Shown here: positions 48,580-61,000 of the stretch, piece after piece | Numbering within the stretch: the stretch's first letter is position 1 | Layout of the letters: the number at the start of each line of letters is the position of its first letter | Assembly: GCF_910592395.1 (NCBI RefSeq) | Contig: NC_088314.1 | Coordinates: 11,720,001 to 11,784,000 of the forward strand | DNA from: Lineus longissimus | Lineage: Eukaryota; Nemertea; Pilidiophora; Heteronemertea; Lineidae | Direction of reading: 5' to 3' | Length of the DNA stretch: 64,000 bases | The notes under the pieces: generated by a model | Seen by the model: the letters and a program-made list of their open reading frames with translations, nothing else | What the model was told of the DNA's origin: nothing | Database searches by the model: none | Translations under genes and position numbers: made by a program

Positions 48580-49598
48580 GTATTTGATGCTCCTAAATTG
48601 ATTTTAGTATCAGACATGGCCAAGCCAGATTCATGGTTCCTTGTTCACAACAAAAGTTGTTAATACCACAAACACCAGGTGAGAGTGGATGTGTCAGAGA
48701 AGGTGAAAAGCTACCTTCAGAGCACCTAATACTAGTATGCAGAACAAGTATTTTCAGTTGTTTTATAGACAAATTATAAGTTCAATTTTGGAATGTTGCC
48801 TTTATTTTTCAACAAAATAAATCAAACTATTACGAGATTGACATGTACATGTATGTTGACTCTTATAGGACTAGAACTCCACAATTCTACAGGAAAAAAA
48901 ACTATTATGCAAATCTCCCAGGTTTAAGAGACAACATTGAGAAGTGTTAGTCTCAAAGATTTGGCATGAACTCAGCAGCTTTCTTATTTTTCAAAGTTAA
49001 AATTACACATTAGGAGTTGAACTCCACACTTCCACAGCAGTAATAATTAAACAAAAATAGACCTGGTAGAAAAGTTTAAAAATACCAGAATATGTACATA
49101 ATTCTTAGTTAAAAATCAGTAAGATAAACTCACCTGCCCCCAGAATCAAGCAGACCTCATCCATGTCAGATTCCATGGATTCTGGACATGCAGTCTGAAC
49201 CTACTCTTGAATATCTTATCGAACTGTTTGTTGCATTTTACCATGTATACAAGGGACATGATGAGAGGGGGCAGATAAGTTCAAACAAACACTGAAACAG
49301 ACTGGTTTGCCCAACAGATATTCCAAACAAGAACTCCAGTCCAAAACAACACAAATTTTTTCAACAGCAGCAACCATAAACACATGCACATTGAGAGAGA
49401 TTTGGCATGAACTCAGCAGCTTTCTGATTTTTCAAAGTCAAAATTACACATTAGAACTCCACACTCCAAAAATAGACCTGGTAGAAAATTTCAAAGAACT
49501 CCAGTCCAAACAACACAAATTACATGTACACATGTACATTGAAAGCAGAATTATCAGAATTCAACAGAAAATAACAAAACAACAGTACCAAAAAACCT
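48580..49598. other. hAT interior, non-coding
   Basis: AT-rich; two partly repeated words (GATTTGGCATGAACTCAGCAG at 48958 and 49397 regions) show a local duplication. AATAAA on the minus strand at 48795-48800 could end the transposase transcript. No gene. Confidence 0.45.
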
Positions 49599-52141
49599 TC
49601 ACAGTTTATCAGTGCTCCCTTGAACACATTGAATAGTTTTGGTCCTCATACACCATGACCACAGCCAACCACATGGCAAGTCTATCATCCTTGGTACGAT
49701 AGATCTACTTCTAGTTTTTTTCAAGGGATTTTGCTGTGCTGCTCTTAGCCCGACGCAACAGGTTGTCTGAGGGTTTGACTTGTAACATGGTTCCACAGTG
49801 TTCTGTTTCAGCTGAAGAATGGACTCTAGCTTGCCACTTTGTAGTGGCCTAAAGTCAGTTTTGTTCTTTAGAACGAGACTGAAGACACGCTCGCAGTCTG
49901 CATTACTATGCGGAATCACCAGTATACATGCCATTACAGCTGATAGGTATTGGTACTTGTATTCATTGTTTTCATCCCTTATTTCACTGATTGCCATCCA
50001 CTGTGAATCTGCTCTGTCTAGGGACTTTATATCAGCTGGCAAGGTCTCGATCTGATAGTGCATGAATTCCCTACGGATTGTGTCTTTTGAGACCCCTATG
50101 CACTCCAGGATGCATGGGAATCTACGCAGGAAATAGTCTACTCCTGTGAACTTAACCACAGTTTGTTTCCTAACATCTGCAACCTGAGCATTAACAAGAA
50201 GCTCATCACCCAAAGGAAATTTGTTCTTTATGTAAGTACATGCAGTTTGGTAGAATGCTACAACTGACTTGTAGAAATCATCTACCTTCTCCTTCGTGAG
50301 AGACTTGGACTGATCAATGTAGCGTTCTACATTTTCCCCCACCAATATTTTCTTTTGGTCTTTGATGTTGCATCTCTGAGTGAGGTTGATCTGGAGAAGA
50401 TCAGTGCTGGTAAGGGCAGCTGGCTTGATGAAACAAACCATGAGATCTTCTAGCAGTTTCAGCAGCAGCTTCCTCAGGACATGTACCATCGGTTTATCAG
50501 CCTGAAGTGCAACATTGGCTTTGTCGAACAGTGGGATGACTGCACGCACGAAACAACAGGTCAACTTCCACGTTGGGGAGTGCAGCTTCTCTTTCACTAG
50601 GTTCTTTGGATCGCTGAAAGACACAAAAGAGAGAAAGAGTTAATGTTCTATCTGTGGGCTTCTAAGGCTCTGTATAGTTACATGTATACTGTGAGATATC
50701 ATCGGTCAAGGGACAAGATGAAGATATTAAAAGATGAGGGATTCATCAAACAAGAACAATGCAATTGCATGTATACTAAAATATCTGATAGTGAAAATAC
50801 TGTATGAACTGATAGTTATTTTGAAGAAAGTAACCCTACTTTGCTTTGTGAATTACAGTGTGAAAAAGAACTCACTGTTACATCATTGATATGCTGATAT
50901 TGTGCAATTCTAAACCTGGCACTTTAACTGTGATAACATCATGCCCCATCTGGACCATGCACTATCAACAGATCAACTCACGTTTGTTTTGTTTTCGGAT
51001 CGTTGTTACACTCATCGGTGAAGAACTTTCTCAGGGGGAGCCACTGCCCCAACAGACGAGGCATGCACTGGCCCATCGAGAGCCACCTGGTGCTGACGTG
51101 CTTCAGGATCTTTTGCAGCTCAGTTCCAAAGCGTTCTTGCTTTGCCTTCAACGCTTCCTTTCGATTGGTACTCTTATCCAAGTAACAGTAGATATCTATT
51201 AACAGCTGGTCAGCTTTACACCTCAACTCCTCAGCTGCATGACGTGCAGCTAAGTGGACCAAGTGGCAGGGGCATCCTACAAGATAGATGTCCTTATGTT
51301 CCTTTCTACAGTGAGCAATGACGCCATTGTCCTTTCCGACCATCGTATTACAATTGTCTGAACCAAAGGCAAGACAGGATGACCATTCGAGATCGAATTG
51401 TTCCATTTCGTGGTTCACGAGCTTGAAGATGTTCAACCCAGTTGCCTTGCTTGACAAACTGGGTTACTGAGGAGCACCGTCCTCACAGACAAGTCCTCTT
51501 CGATGATGCGGACAACAATAGGAAAGTACTTGTCATCAACCTCATTTGACCCATCAGTCGCCAAACTGTACGGTGCAGCTTTCATTCTTTCCACAACATG
51601 CAAGACAGAGTCATGTGCCAATTCGTCCGTGACACAACTGCCAACTGGTCTTTGTGCGGGCACAGGCAAAGTCCTGAGCAATAGCAGAGTCGGGAAACAT
51701 AACTAGAAGTTTATTTGCATGGTCTGCAATTGCAAACGGGAGATTGTGTTCGACAATGAACCCAGTCCACAAAGTTTCTGCTCTGATGACTTTCAGACTT
51801 TGCTGTTCACCCTGCACAAAATGAGCCGCCAGATCCTCATGCCGACCCTTTAGGGCCTCCAACTCCTTATGCTTCGTGGTTTTGATATGCTTTGCGCAGT
51901 CATGTTTGCCTGCATGGGCGACGGAGAAGGGGATGTGACACAAGTTGCAGTGTGCGTATGTTGGCCCTTTCGCCGATGCTACAATGTCCGGCCACTTTGC
52001 AGTGTATGACTTAAGAAATTGCTGTTCTCTTTTCTTACCAGCAGCCTTTTTACCAGGACCGGCGTTTGTTTTCTTGGAAGCGACGGGGACAACATCATCA
52101 CTCGAATCTGAATCTGTTCCGTGCGCCCGTGACCGTCTCAT
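49599..52141 (-). pseudogene. hAT transposase with one intron, two frameshifts
   Basis: Exon 1 is 50982-52141; intron 50614-50981 (donor GTGAGT, acceptor TGTCTTTCAG); exon 2 is 49599-50613. The splice is exactly in phase (KTKQT then DPKNLV). The N-terminus has an Arg/Ser/Asp-rich start and a BED-type zinc finger (CNLCHIPF, HDCAKHIKTTKH). Then come SLATDGSNEVDDKYF (first Asp), LAFGSDNCNTMVG (second Asp), CPCHLVHLAARHA, and at the C-terminus VIPHSNADCERVFSLV, the hAT dimerisation domain with the conserved Glu. Frameshifts near 51650 and 51460 break exon 1. It would cut and paste hAT DNA; this copy is probably inactive. Related to transposon-derived ZNF862-like proteins of animals. Confidence 0.9.
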
Positions 52142-52496
52142 TTCGTTCGATCAAAAGGGAAAACACACAAAAATCCGCTCAATCTACCGCCGCCATGCTG
52201 CCGATCACGTGATCAGTACTCGAACTACCCGGGTGAATGAAACGACTGCTGTACAGTGCATGCATCCACTATCGAAGAAACGTCACCCGTTAGACGACCC
52301 GAGTTACTCGGGTCGTGGAACGGATTCATCGAAATCGGACTTCGGCAAAATACAGGGTGTAACGAAAAAATTAACCCCCATTTTTCAAAAAATCGTATTT
52401 TGTTGATTGAAATCTTATTTTTGTATTTTACAATTTTTAACATCAAAAAATCGTACTAATACGCCAAAATCGTACAAGTTGGCAGGCCTGCACTAC

Positions 52497-52629
52497 AAAC
52501 ATCAGGGTCCAAAACATCATCAAAGAACTCATTTTCAGAGTCACTTTCAGCAATAAGATCGGCTAAAACTTCATGTCAAGTAAATATTTTACCTCTTTGT
52601 TTGCCATTCTGATGTCAGCAACACGAAAA
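52497..52629. other. Spacer between elements
   Basis: Host-side flank after the hAT target duplication; nothing recognised. Confidence 0.4.
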
Positions 52630-53117
52630 TGAAATGGCCAGGGCCATTGTGCTCACCTCATGTGGAGGAAAGATGGATAAAGAGCATGGTATTGTGTCAT
52701 GTAGTGTTAGGTTTGATGTAGGTCCAAGCAATTACAATTTCCCAAAAATGGCCAATTTACATTACATTCGACCTCTGTGACCTTGAAAAGTAGGTCAAAT
52801 CAAAGACGACCCGGGTGACACATTAAATGGTTGTTAGAATTAGATGTACCTATGATATAAAATTGGTGCCAATCGGGCAAGTCATTACTAGGAATAATGG
52901 CATTTTGAAGAATTTAGGATTTGGCCCCCTCCCTGGAGGCCAAACGGCAAATCAGATCGCACCAAACTTCGGTACCTGAGATCACCTGACCAAGGGGTAC
53001 ATGTGTACTTAATTTGTGATCAATAGTCATTGCAGTTAAGAAACGTGCCATAGTTACGGCCTGACGGCCAATTTACGCCATTTGACCTCTGTGACCTTGA
53101 CAAGAAGGTCAAATTAA

Positions 53118-53950
53118 CAAGAGGCCCAAGGGCCTGGCGCATAGCTGAAATATATGAACATGGAAAGTACCCGATAGATCTCTTTCAACCTCAGTTTTGT
53201 CAATATATCAGGCAAACATACCAAAGTAAAAAGACTTTTAAATGGTGACAAATATGCCACTTATTAGTCAAATCTAAGTGCCTGAGCCAGGCTGACCTTG
53301 AAAAGTAGGTCAAATAGAAAGCCCATGTGATATCATGTAAAGGAGACTTATTGTACACCAACCATAAAATTCATGTCACTCTGGATACAGCAAAGGCTTT
53401 AAAATAGAAAAAAAAAACCAAGATGGCCGCCCACCAAATTATTCAAAAAAGTAAAGAAAATGTATTTACAAGTGAAAAAAGTAAAAATTAAAAAAAAAAA
53501 ATTGACCCGAAGTGGGATTGGAACCCACAACCTTCAGAGTCATACAAGAGCGGGAAATTCAAATCAAGCTTTAACTAGGTCAACACAGATTTTGGCTCAG
53601 TAACGCCAACTGGTAGTATCAATCAAAACTACTCTTAGTAGTTTCAAGACCTACATGCATGCGGTCCTTTTCAACTTTATTTCAAGCTTCAATCTGCTTG
53701 AATAAAGCGCCAAAAAATTGTTTTGTGATTTAGGCTTTTTGCCCCCTGGTGGCCAAACTGTTAATCCTGCCGGACCCACACTTGGTCTATTCAGGACTCC
53801 TGAAGGGTCTAAATGGCTAATAGGGAAAATCTATCGCCTATCCGCCATAGTTTTGAAACGCGCCTGTTTAACGGACAGACAGACAGACAGACAGACGGAC
53901 ATTCATTCTACCATTTACTCATATGAATAGCTCAGCTTGTCAGCTGAGCT
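53118..53950 (+). mobile_element. Family C element (833 bp) nested in family B
   Basis: 5' terminus CAAGAGGCCCAAGGGCC; 3' terminus TCAGCTGAGCT; AA flanks at 53116-53117 and 53951-53952. The intact family B copy at 29305-29315 is the empty site. Contains a tRNA-like relic (53503-53560) and a GACA simple repeat (53873-53894) near the 3' end. Confidence 0.9.
53503..53560 (-). repeat. tRNA-derived relic (T-arm intact)
   Basis: On the minus strand GTGGG-TTCCAAT-CCCAC forms a perfect T-arm, preceded by an anticodon-arm-like GACTCTGAAGG and followed by CTTCGGGTC. No A-box half or full cloverleaf, so it is a SINE-type relic. Confidence 0.5.
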
Positions 53951-54554
53951 AAAAACCTGTGTGACATTTACTGTATGGTTGTTAGATGTACCCATGATAT
54001 CAAATTGGTGGCAATCGGGCAAGAAGTTAAGGAATAATCACATTTTTAAGGTTTTTGGATTTTGCCCCCTGGTGGTCAAGTGGTGAATCATATTGGACCA
54101 AACTTCGGTCCCTGAGATCACCTGACTAAGGGGTAAATGTGTACCAAATTTGGTATCAATAGTCATTGCAGTTTAGAAACGTGCCATCCTTACATCCTAA
54201 CGACCAATTTACACCATTTGACCTCTGTGACATTGAAAAGGAGGTCAAATCAAAAACCCGGAGGATATATGATGCACCTTTGCTAGAAGTACCTACCATA
54301 TTTTTTTAAAAATTTCCCGACAACTATTAAGGGAGATATTGCATATTTTCACTTTTAACGTTTGGCCCCCTGGTGGCCAAACCATAAAACGAATCGGACC
54401 AAAACTTGGTCTCCAAGGTGTCATTACATAAGGGTACATGTGTACCAAGTTTCAACTCAATAGCTCTAATAGTTACGAAACGTGCCCTGCTAACGGACGA
54501 CGGACGACGGACGCCACGGTATGGGATAAGCTCACCTCTGCTAAGAGGTGAGCT

Positions 54555-54875
54555 AACAAAGACACTGCTCAGATCAAAATTCCTCAAAAACTTTATACAC
54601 ATCAAGTGATCAAAATACAAAACATGGGCACAAATGCTACACTAGAGAAGTACACGCAAGAACCAAGACAACGGTGATTACACTGATATCTTGTGTTTAA
54701 TCATGAAGTTAAAAAGGTATAGGGCTAAGGCAACAATCGTCGCTTATGGTGCTGGCTCCCTTATGGCGACGATCGTCGCCTTTGGCGCTTTAAGGGTTAA
54801 CTCAGGATCTTTGGTGATGATCCTCGCCGAGTCGAAGAAACCAATCCCGGAGATGACGGAAGAATACGATCAGTA
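54555..54875. other. Unassigned stretch
   Basis: A CGATCGTCGCCTT word is repeated imperfectly at 54731-54785. No gene recognised. Confidence 0.35.
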
Positions 54876-55464
54876 CCGTATTTTGCTGCGTATAAGGCGC
54901 AGCTTTTTGACCTAAGAAAGCCATAAAATCGGGGGGGTGCGCGTTATACGAAGGTGCGTGTTATCTATGGCCTAGACCTAGGAAGCCACCGAATGATCAC
55001 AAGATTTTTTCCATCAACTCATTTCTTTTGACGGCTTTTTTGGCTCGCAACCAAGTCGGCACATTTTATATTTTTGCACGAAAGAAAAATCGGGAATATC
55101 GATGCACTTTGCATAGTTCACCGATGCTAACTCGCCTGTTCTGTACGCAATACATATTAGTATCCTCATTATCATTTCAGTTACTTCTATAAATGTTTTT
55201 GAGGGTCCTTAGCGGCAATATTCAGAGCGTAGATGCGAGATAAATCCAAATCGATAAATCAGCTGATCGTGTGCCGCCATGATTTTTAAAGCCTCGCTTT
55301 GATGTTAAAACATCAAAGCGAGGCTTTTACGAAGGAAAGATAGGCAGGGGGCATCTCAGAAGTACTGCGTGTTATACGTAGGTGCGCCTTATGTCTGGAT
55401 TTTGTCTACGGACTCAATGGGTGCGCTTTATACCCCGGTGCGTTTTATACGCAGCAAAATACGG
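54876..55464. mobile_element. Pogo/TA-type MITE (589 bp)
   Basis: Inverted ends CCGTATTTTGCTGCGTATAA at 54876 and the complement ending at 55464, flanked by TA on both sides (54874-54875, 55465-55466). Repeated subterminal GTGCG(C/T)-TTATAC words. A 19-bp-stem hairpin with a 2-base loop is at 55288-55327. No coding capacity. TA duplication fits the Tc1/mariner/pogo group. Confidence 0.8.
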
Positions 55465-55540
55465 TACTTATCAAGACGTCCAAATCACGATACATTCGTC
55501 CTGTGACGAAAATCTGTGTTCTTCGAAGACAATGCATCAT

Positions 55541-56254
55541 GTTAAAGAGATTGAATCGTCTTACAACCGAGAGCAGTAGTGACATCTGTAGCGAAATTAC
55601 AAACTACTGTGTGACGTCACTAGTTCCATATAAGGAAGCTTATTTACATAACTTTATAACTTTTTGTTTACTACGAGTTGAAAATTCGCGAGCAGCACGT
55701 GGATCCCCTGGGTGCTGTCAGCTGTTTCCACTATGGGTTACATAATCGGCCAGTCTTCTGTTATATAAATAAAGTCGGCGATGATAGCGGAATGCAGTTA
55801 GGACATGTTACATTGTCAATAGTAATAGAAGTGATGTTTTAGCAAAGAAAAGATGGAGAATGCAAAGAATAGTAGTACATATATATGGACTTTGAGTCGG
55901 GTGGGGACGTGGAAACCATGGAAACCAAATAACCTTAGAAAGAGGACTGATTACGATACGAACATGATAGCGATACCAGACAAAACACTGTGTATCTGAT
56001 GTATGCTTTCATGAGTAACGTTACACATACCTGGGCGCATCAGTTTTCATCGGGACAGCCTACTGTATTTGGCAGCGGAAGGCTAGGCCTTGAAGACTCC
56101 AAAAAAGAACTTAGCAACATCAGATGAATATAGTAGGCCTTTCCTCTCTCCTTCGATTCCAACAGTAAGGAACGGCAGTGTAACTTATTCGTTTATCCGC
56201 AAGCGAAGAAACTAGACTAGGCAGTTTGTCGCAAAACATCCAAATACATGTAGT
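55541..56254 (+). repeat. Second copy of the 17.9-18.6 kb repeat
   Basis: Direct orientation to 17902-18618, near-identical, with CRE, CArG and TATA-like words intact. Both copies end at TACATGTAGTA. Confidence 0.9.
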
Positions 56255-56694
56255 AATTCAGAGATTTCTGGTTGAATATCACCGGGTTGAATTCAAGTGT
56301 TCAAAGTATTTCTCAATCCATTACAGGATATCTCTAAATCTATTGACTCGAATTCTATCACACCCTTCCTACAACCAGTGAACACGCTGTTCTGAAACTA
56401 ATAGGTCTGCGCAACAGTGACAATTCAAGGACTATTCCAAGGATATTATTTCAGACCAGCGCAATGTACATCATTGACTTGTTCTTCCTGCACCACCTGG
56501 AATGTTTGAATTAAAAAGTGCAATAACTTAAAAGATGATCAGTTTGATTTTTATGCGGTTTTCACACTTGTGCTTCTCATGTTATGCCCTATACCCCAAG
56601 TTAAAATTTTGATAAAAGCATTTCAGGTCACCTTTAAATACTGCACTCGAATGCCTTAGATTGGCCTAAAACGTTCACGAAAGCTAGTGTATTC
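56255..56694 (+). repeat. Unassigned, ending in a copy of the 1.88-kb repeat
   Basis: From about 56655 the words GATTGGCCTAAAACGT match 20046 and 28588 regions. The match is broken at 56694 by the next element and resumes at 61769. 56255-56640 has no recognised feature. Confidence 0.6.
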
Positions 56695-56864
56695 GGGCCA
56701 TTTTCAGCAAAGTGTGCAATTTAGAGGTAAAAAGTGTATTATCACATAAAAGCCATTTAAACAAAAATTATTTTGTTGGAAAATACATTTTTCAACTTTA
56801 AAAAAATTGTTTGGTCAAGTTTAGGTGAAAATACATCAATATGGGACGGTTTTTATGATCGAAA

Positions 56865-57491
56865 TGTCCATTTTGTTACCCGTATTTAGTTGGGTCACTT
56901 TTACTAGAGATGATTTTTCTCACTTCTCTGTGAATCTTTTCAATACAAAACTTTATATAAGTTTTATTGTAATGTTAAGCTGCATAAAACACATTCTGCT
57001 CTCCTTTTCCCAGTTTTCTTCCAGAAATATTAGTCTGAAAACCTATGTCGCAAATTTGAGTTGGTCAATGTCTTTTTTGTTACCATCATTACAGTTTGAG
57101 GAAAATAATTAAAATAATGTTCAATAGATGTCACCAGTGTTGGTTTCTGAAAGTACCAGGATGTAAGTAATCCATTTTGGCTCCATTTTTGAAATTCAGA
57201 AAGCTGTTGGGAGGAGAAAATAGCTTGGTAAGTTTTTCAAACTGATGTGTCTCACAAATAGAACGTCTTTTTTGTTACTGCAAAACAGAGGAGGATACCA
57301 AGAAGAATCTGAAACAGTAACCTGGATGGTGTAACTGACACAGTTTGCCATAATTAAAGGCATGTTTGTGTCTACATTTTCTACAGGGTTCCCCAAAAAA
57401 CTTTTGGGTGTGTCTTTCTTGTTACCATAACTTGTCTTTCTTGCTACTCTCATGGGGTAACATAAAAGACCAACTAGTAACATCAAAGACA
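56865..57491. promoter_or_regulatory. Left subterminal motif array
   Basis: Motif close to TGTCTTTTTTGTTACC at 56865-56880, 57069-57084, 57264-57279, 57411-57426 and 57433-57448 (plus), and 57456-57470 and 57477-57491 (minus). Likely transposase-binding sites, by analogy with subterminal repeats of other DNA transposons (inference). Confidence 0.6.
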
Positions 57492-58001
57492 AATTTGGGT
57501 AAAGAGGCTAGATCGTTTAACCCACTCATTCCTTTTAGTGGAGCAGGCCTAAAAAAAGAGCAAGAGAGGGGAGCTGGGTAGGTTACCAGAGGTACCTAGG
57601 TAGGTACCTACTCCTACCTACTGCCTCGGTACAGACCCTGCCCAAATTTTTACCTCTCTCCCCACAACCCACCCATAGCTACCCAAGCCAAAAGGAACCC
57701 CACTCCAGCTCCCCCTCTACCTACCTACCCGTTTGCCCTTACTAGGCCTCCCCGAATTTCACCACCCCTAGAGTCTGCCCCGCCCCTGCCAGTGCCCGAC
57801 CTTTTTTTATGACAATGGGACCCCCACCCCAGACCCACTGCTGCCACCAAACTGATGAAGATGTGACATAATAGGCCCACCATAGAAATTCTGTTCTCTT
57901 CAAAACACACAGTCCCATTTCACCCTTTTTATCTAAAATATATAAAAATAAAAAAATGATTTTTTTCAGTTTGTGGCTGGGACCAGATTAGTGGTGTGAA
58001 G

Positions 58002-61000
58002 ATGCCCCCTAAAAAAAAGACGAAGACCCAGATGATGAGGGCCCTTAGGGCCAAAAGAAAGCAAGAAGATCCACAGGCATATGCTGCATCTCTAGAAAAA
58101 CAGAGAGCTTAGTAAGTAAACAAGAGGCAGTTTCATTTTCCAGGGGAGTGTATGATAGTTAGCAGGGGAGGGGCAAAAGCTGAATTTTTGCCCCTGTTTT
58201 CAGTACCGATCTGAAAAATGTCTTTCTAAAGAAATTCTCTTGCTGCCTAAAGTTGATGATTGAAGTAGGGGTTGATGTCCGTGTAGTAACTGGTGTTGAT
58301 AGTGTGTCTTATTTTTCAGTAAGAATAGTTTTTCTTTTCTTCAGCTACCGCAAATGCAAGGCTGAAGGAAAGGTGAAAACAATCAGTGATCTTCAACCAC
58401 GAGAACAGCGATCACTGCGACATAAATGGAGAAAAGAAAAACGTGAACAGAGAAGGGAAGCCAAACAAGCTTGTGAACGTCGGAAGGCACTCCTCACCCC
58501 TCCTTCAACCCCAGCTGGTGCTGTCACACCAGGCCAAGTTCCTTCTCACCAAAAAATTGCAGGTCGAAAGAAACTGCGGAGAGAGTCGAAAAAGGCGTAC
58601 CGCACGATCAAAGCCCAGAAGGAAGAAATAAAACGACTGAAAGCAGAAATGGCAAAGCTAAGGCGAAAAAACAAAACACTTCCCATGGATACAGAAATAC
58701 AGGCAAGTGGTACATGCACTCATGCTGGTGTTCCTGCATCCCCGGCAACTAAAGCTGAGCAACTTGTCAAAACAGGGGATAAAGATGAGATAAAAAAGCA
58801 GCTGACCTTTGGATTTGTTGTCCAAAGTGGAATCAAGAATAACAGAAATGAAGGTAACTCCAGGAGTAGGAAAAAGAAGAATGTTATTGTTGACTGTGCA
58901 AAGAAACTCTTGAAAAAGTATCGCATGATTGAAAAGGCGGAAAAGGAACTGTCAGTGTCAAGGCGACAGCTCCGAAAAAGAAGAAATGAAATCAATGAAT
59001 CATTACATTTGAATGAGGGACACCTCAAACCCCCTTCTGCCATCACTAAACTGGTCATTGATTTTTTCCATAGGGATGATGTTAGTAGGCCTGCATCTGG
59101 CAAAAGGGAAACAATTACACTAAAGAAGGAGAAAAGACAAAAGCGCTACCAGTGTGACACGCTGAAAAACTTGAGGTTTAAGTTTCTTGCAGAAAACCCG
59201 AATCTCTGCATTTCGTACACATCTTTCACAAGGCTACGGCCTTTTTATGTGGTACCTCCAAATTTGAAAGCAAGGAATACCACAGCTTGTAAATTGCATG
59301 CAAACTGCGAGCTGCTAGCCAACAAGCTCTGGCAGTTGAAAATTCTGAAAACTGACAACATCCATGACATTGTCGAATCTATTGTCTGTTCTCCTTCTGA
59401 GCTCAAATGCATGTATTTGAAATGTGAAAGCTGTAAAGATGGAATGAGGAACATCTACACTGACCTAGTACCTCAGTCATTTCCTGATCCCATTGATTAT
59501 TATCAATGGCAAAGCAAGACAGAAATACGATCCACCACCAAGGGTCAGGAAATCAGTGTGAATGTTCACTGTAAGGATTTGCTGCATGATACTGTTAAAA
59601 ATGTATGTGATTTATTTGAAACGAAGCTCAAGGAACTCATGCCTCATCAGTTTAGGGTGCACCACCAGTACAGTCAGATCAGGAATCTCAGAAGTTCAAT
59701 TACACCTGATGAGTGTGTGCTTCAGGTTGATTTCTCTGAAAATTATGAATGTAAACTGTCGAAGGAAATAATGAGCATGCACTTTGGTGCTTCAAAAAGA
59801 CAAATTTCATTGCATACCTGTCATGTAGCATTTCATAATTCAGTCAAGTGTTATTGTACACTGAGTTCTGACACACGACATGGGGCAGCCCCAATTTGGG
59901 CCCCATTTGAATCCAGTCCTCAATGACATTAGGGCAAGAGGTGTTAAGAAACTTCACTTTGTATCTGACGGACCAACCAGTCAATACAGAAATAGAACAA
60001 ATTTCTGTCTACTGAGTAACATTCCATTCCATCTTGGATTCATATTTGTTTCATGGAACTTCCTAGAGAGTGGTCATGGCAAGGGTCCGGCAGATGGTGT
60101 TGGGGCAACCATTAAAAATGCTGCAGATCGTGCGGTAGCATATGGTAGGGATGTATCAGACCTGGAAAGCATGCTCAAAGAGTTAGATGGTAATTTGAAT
60201 GTCAAGTTGTTTGTTGTCACTACAGAAGACATGTCTGGTGTTGAGTCAAGTTTAGATGGAATTGAGAATGAGATCAAATCTGTCAAAGGAACCCTTAAAA
60301 TACACCAAATTCATGTCGCATCTCCTGGTTGCTTCAGACATCGCACCCTGTCGTGTTACTGCAAGGGGTCTTGTGGTGTATGTACCTGCCATTCACCTGA
60401 ACAAATTGAGTTCCCAATAATTCCAAACAGCAGCCAGCATAGCTCAACAGCAATAGAAAAGATAGAAGCCCAGCTTAGTATGGTGCAGAAGAATCTGTTT
60501 GAGAAGCGTTTGATAGAAGGGTTTGATGTTGTGGTTGATGACCTTTCCACTTTGTCTCCAGAACAACAGCAGGAATATATGCTGTGGAAGGTTTGGCGTA
60601 GTGAAAAGGGCAACAACCACTGCACTGAAGTACCTGAGAATATTGAGACAACAGTAGTGAGTGAAGAAAAAGAGCCCAGTCATGCCAGTGAGTTAAGACT
60701 AGAAGAACAGAATTTCTATGCGGTCCTTTTCACACGGGGGCAAACCCGCAATTTCTACATTGGGAGGCTTATTGACATTTTGATTGATGAAGAAAATGTC
60801 AAAATCAAATTCCTGGAGCGTGTTGGCAGTCGCACCCAGCATACCTATGACTGGCCAAGGAGAGATGATATTTTGACAGTTGAAAAAAAGTTCATAATTG
60901 ATAAGGTAGTATTTGATGGCCCCCCACCTTTCACTCTTGACAGTGAATTAGCCACTGCTCTAACAAAGATGATGCTATCGATGGGAAAAGAAGCTATGAA

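Larger units (their letters stand above)
45649..52490 (-). mobile_element. hAT transposon, 6.8 kb, with target duplication
   Basis: Left end CATACCTGCCAAC (45649) and right end, read inverted, CAGGCCTGCCAAC (52490). The flanking bases CACTAC occur on both sides (45643-45648 and 52491-52496); counting a neighbouring TG, the match is 8 bases, the usual hAT length. The hAT transposase gene lies on the minus strand at 49599-52141. The left third is a large palindrome. 52142-52488 is the 5' leader and has no ORF of note. Confidence 0.8.
52630..54554 (+). mobile_element. Family B element, second full-length copy, with nested insertion
   Basis: Same 5' and 3' termini as 28827-29933 and near-identical interior. 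Flanked by AA on both sides. Removing the insertion at 53118-53950 and one AA leaves about 1,090 bases, close to the 1,107 bases of the other copy. Confidence 0.9.

Noticed and set aside
53503-53560. tRNA gene
   Set aside because: Only the T-arm and part of the anticodon arm are present; D-arm and acceptor pairing are missing.
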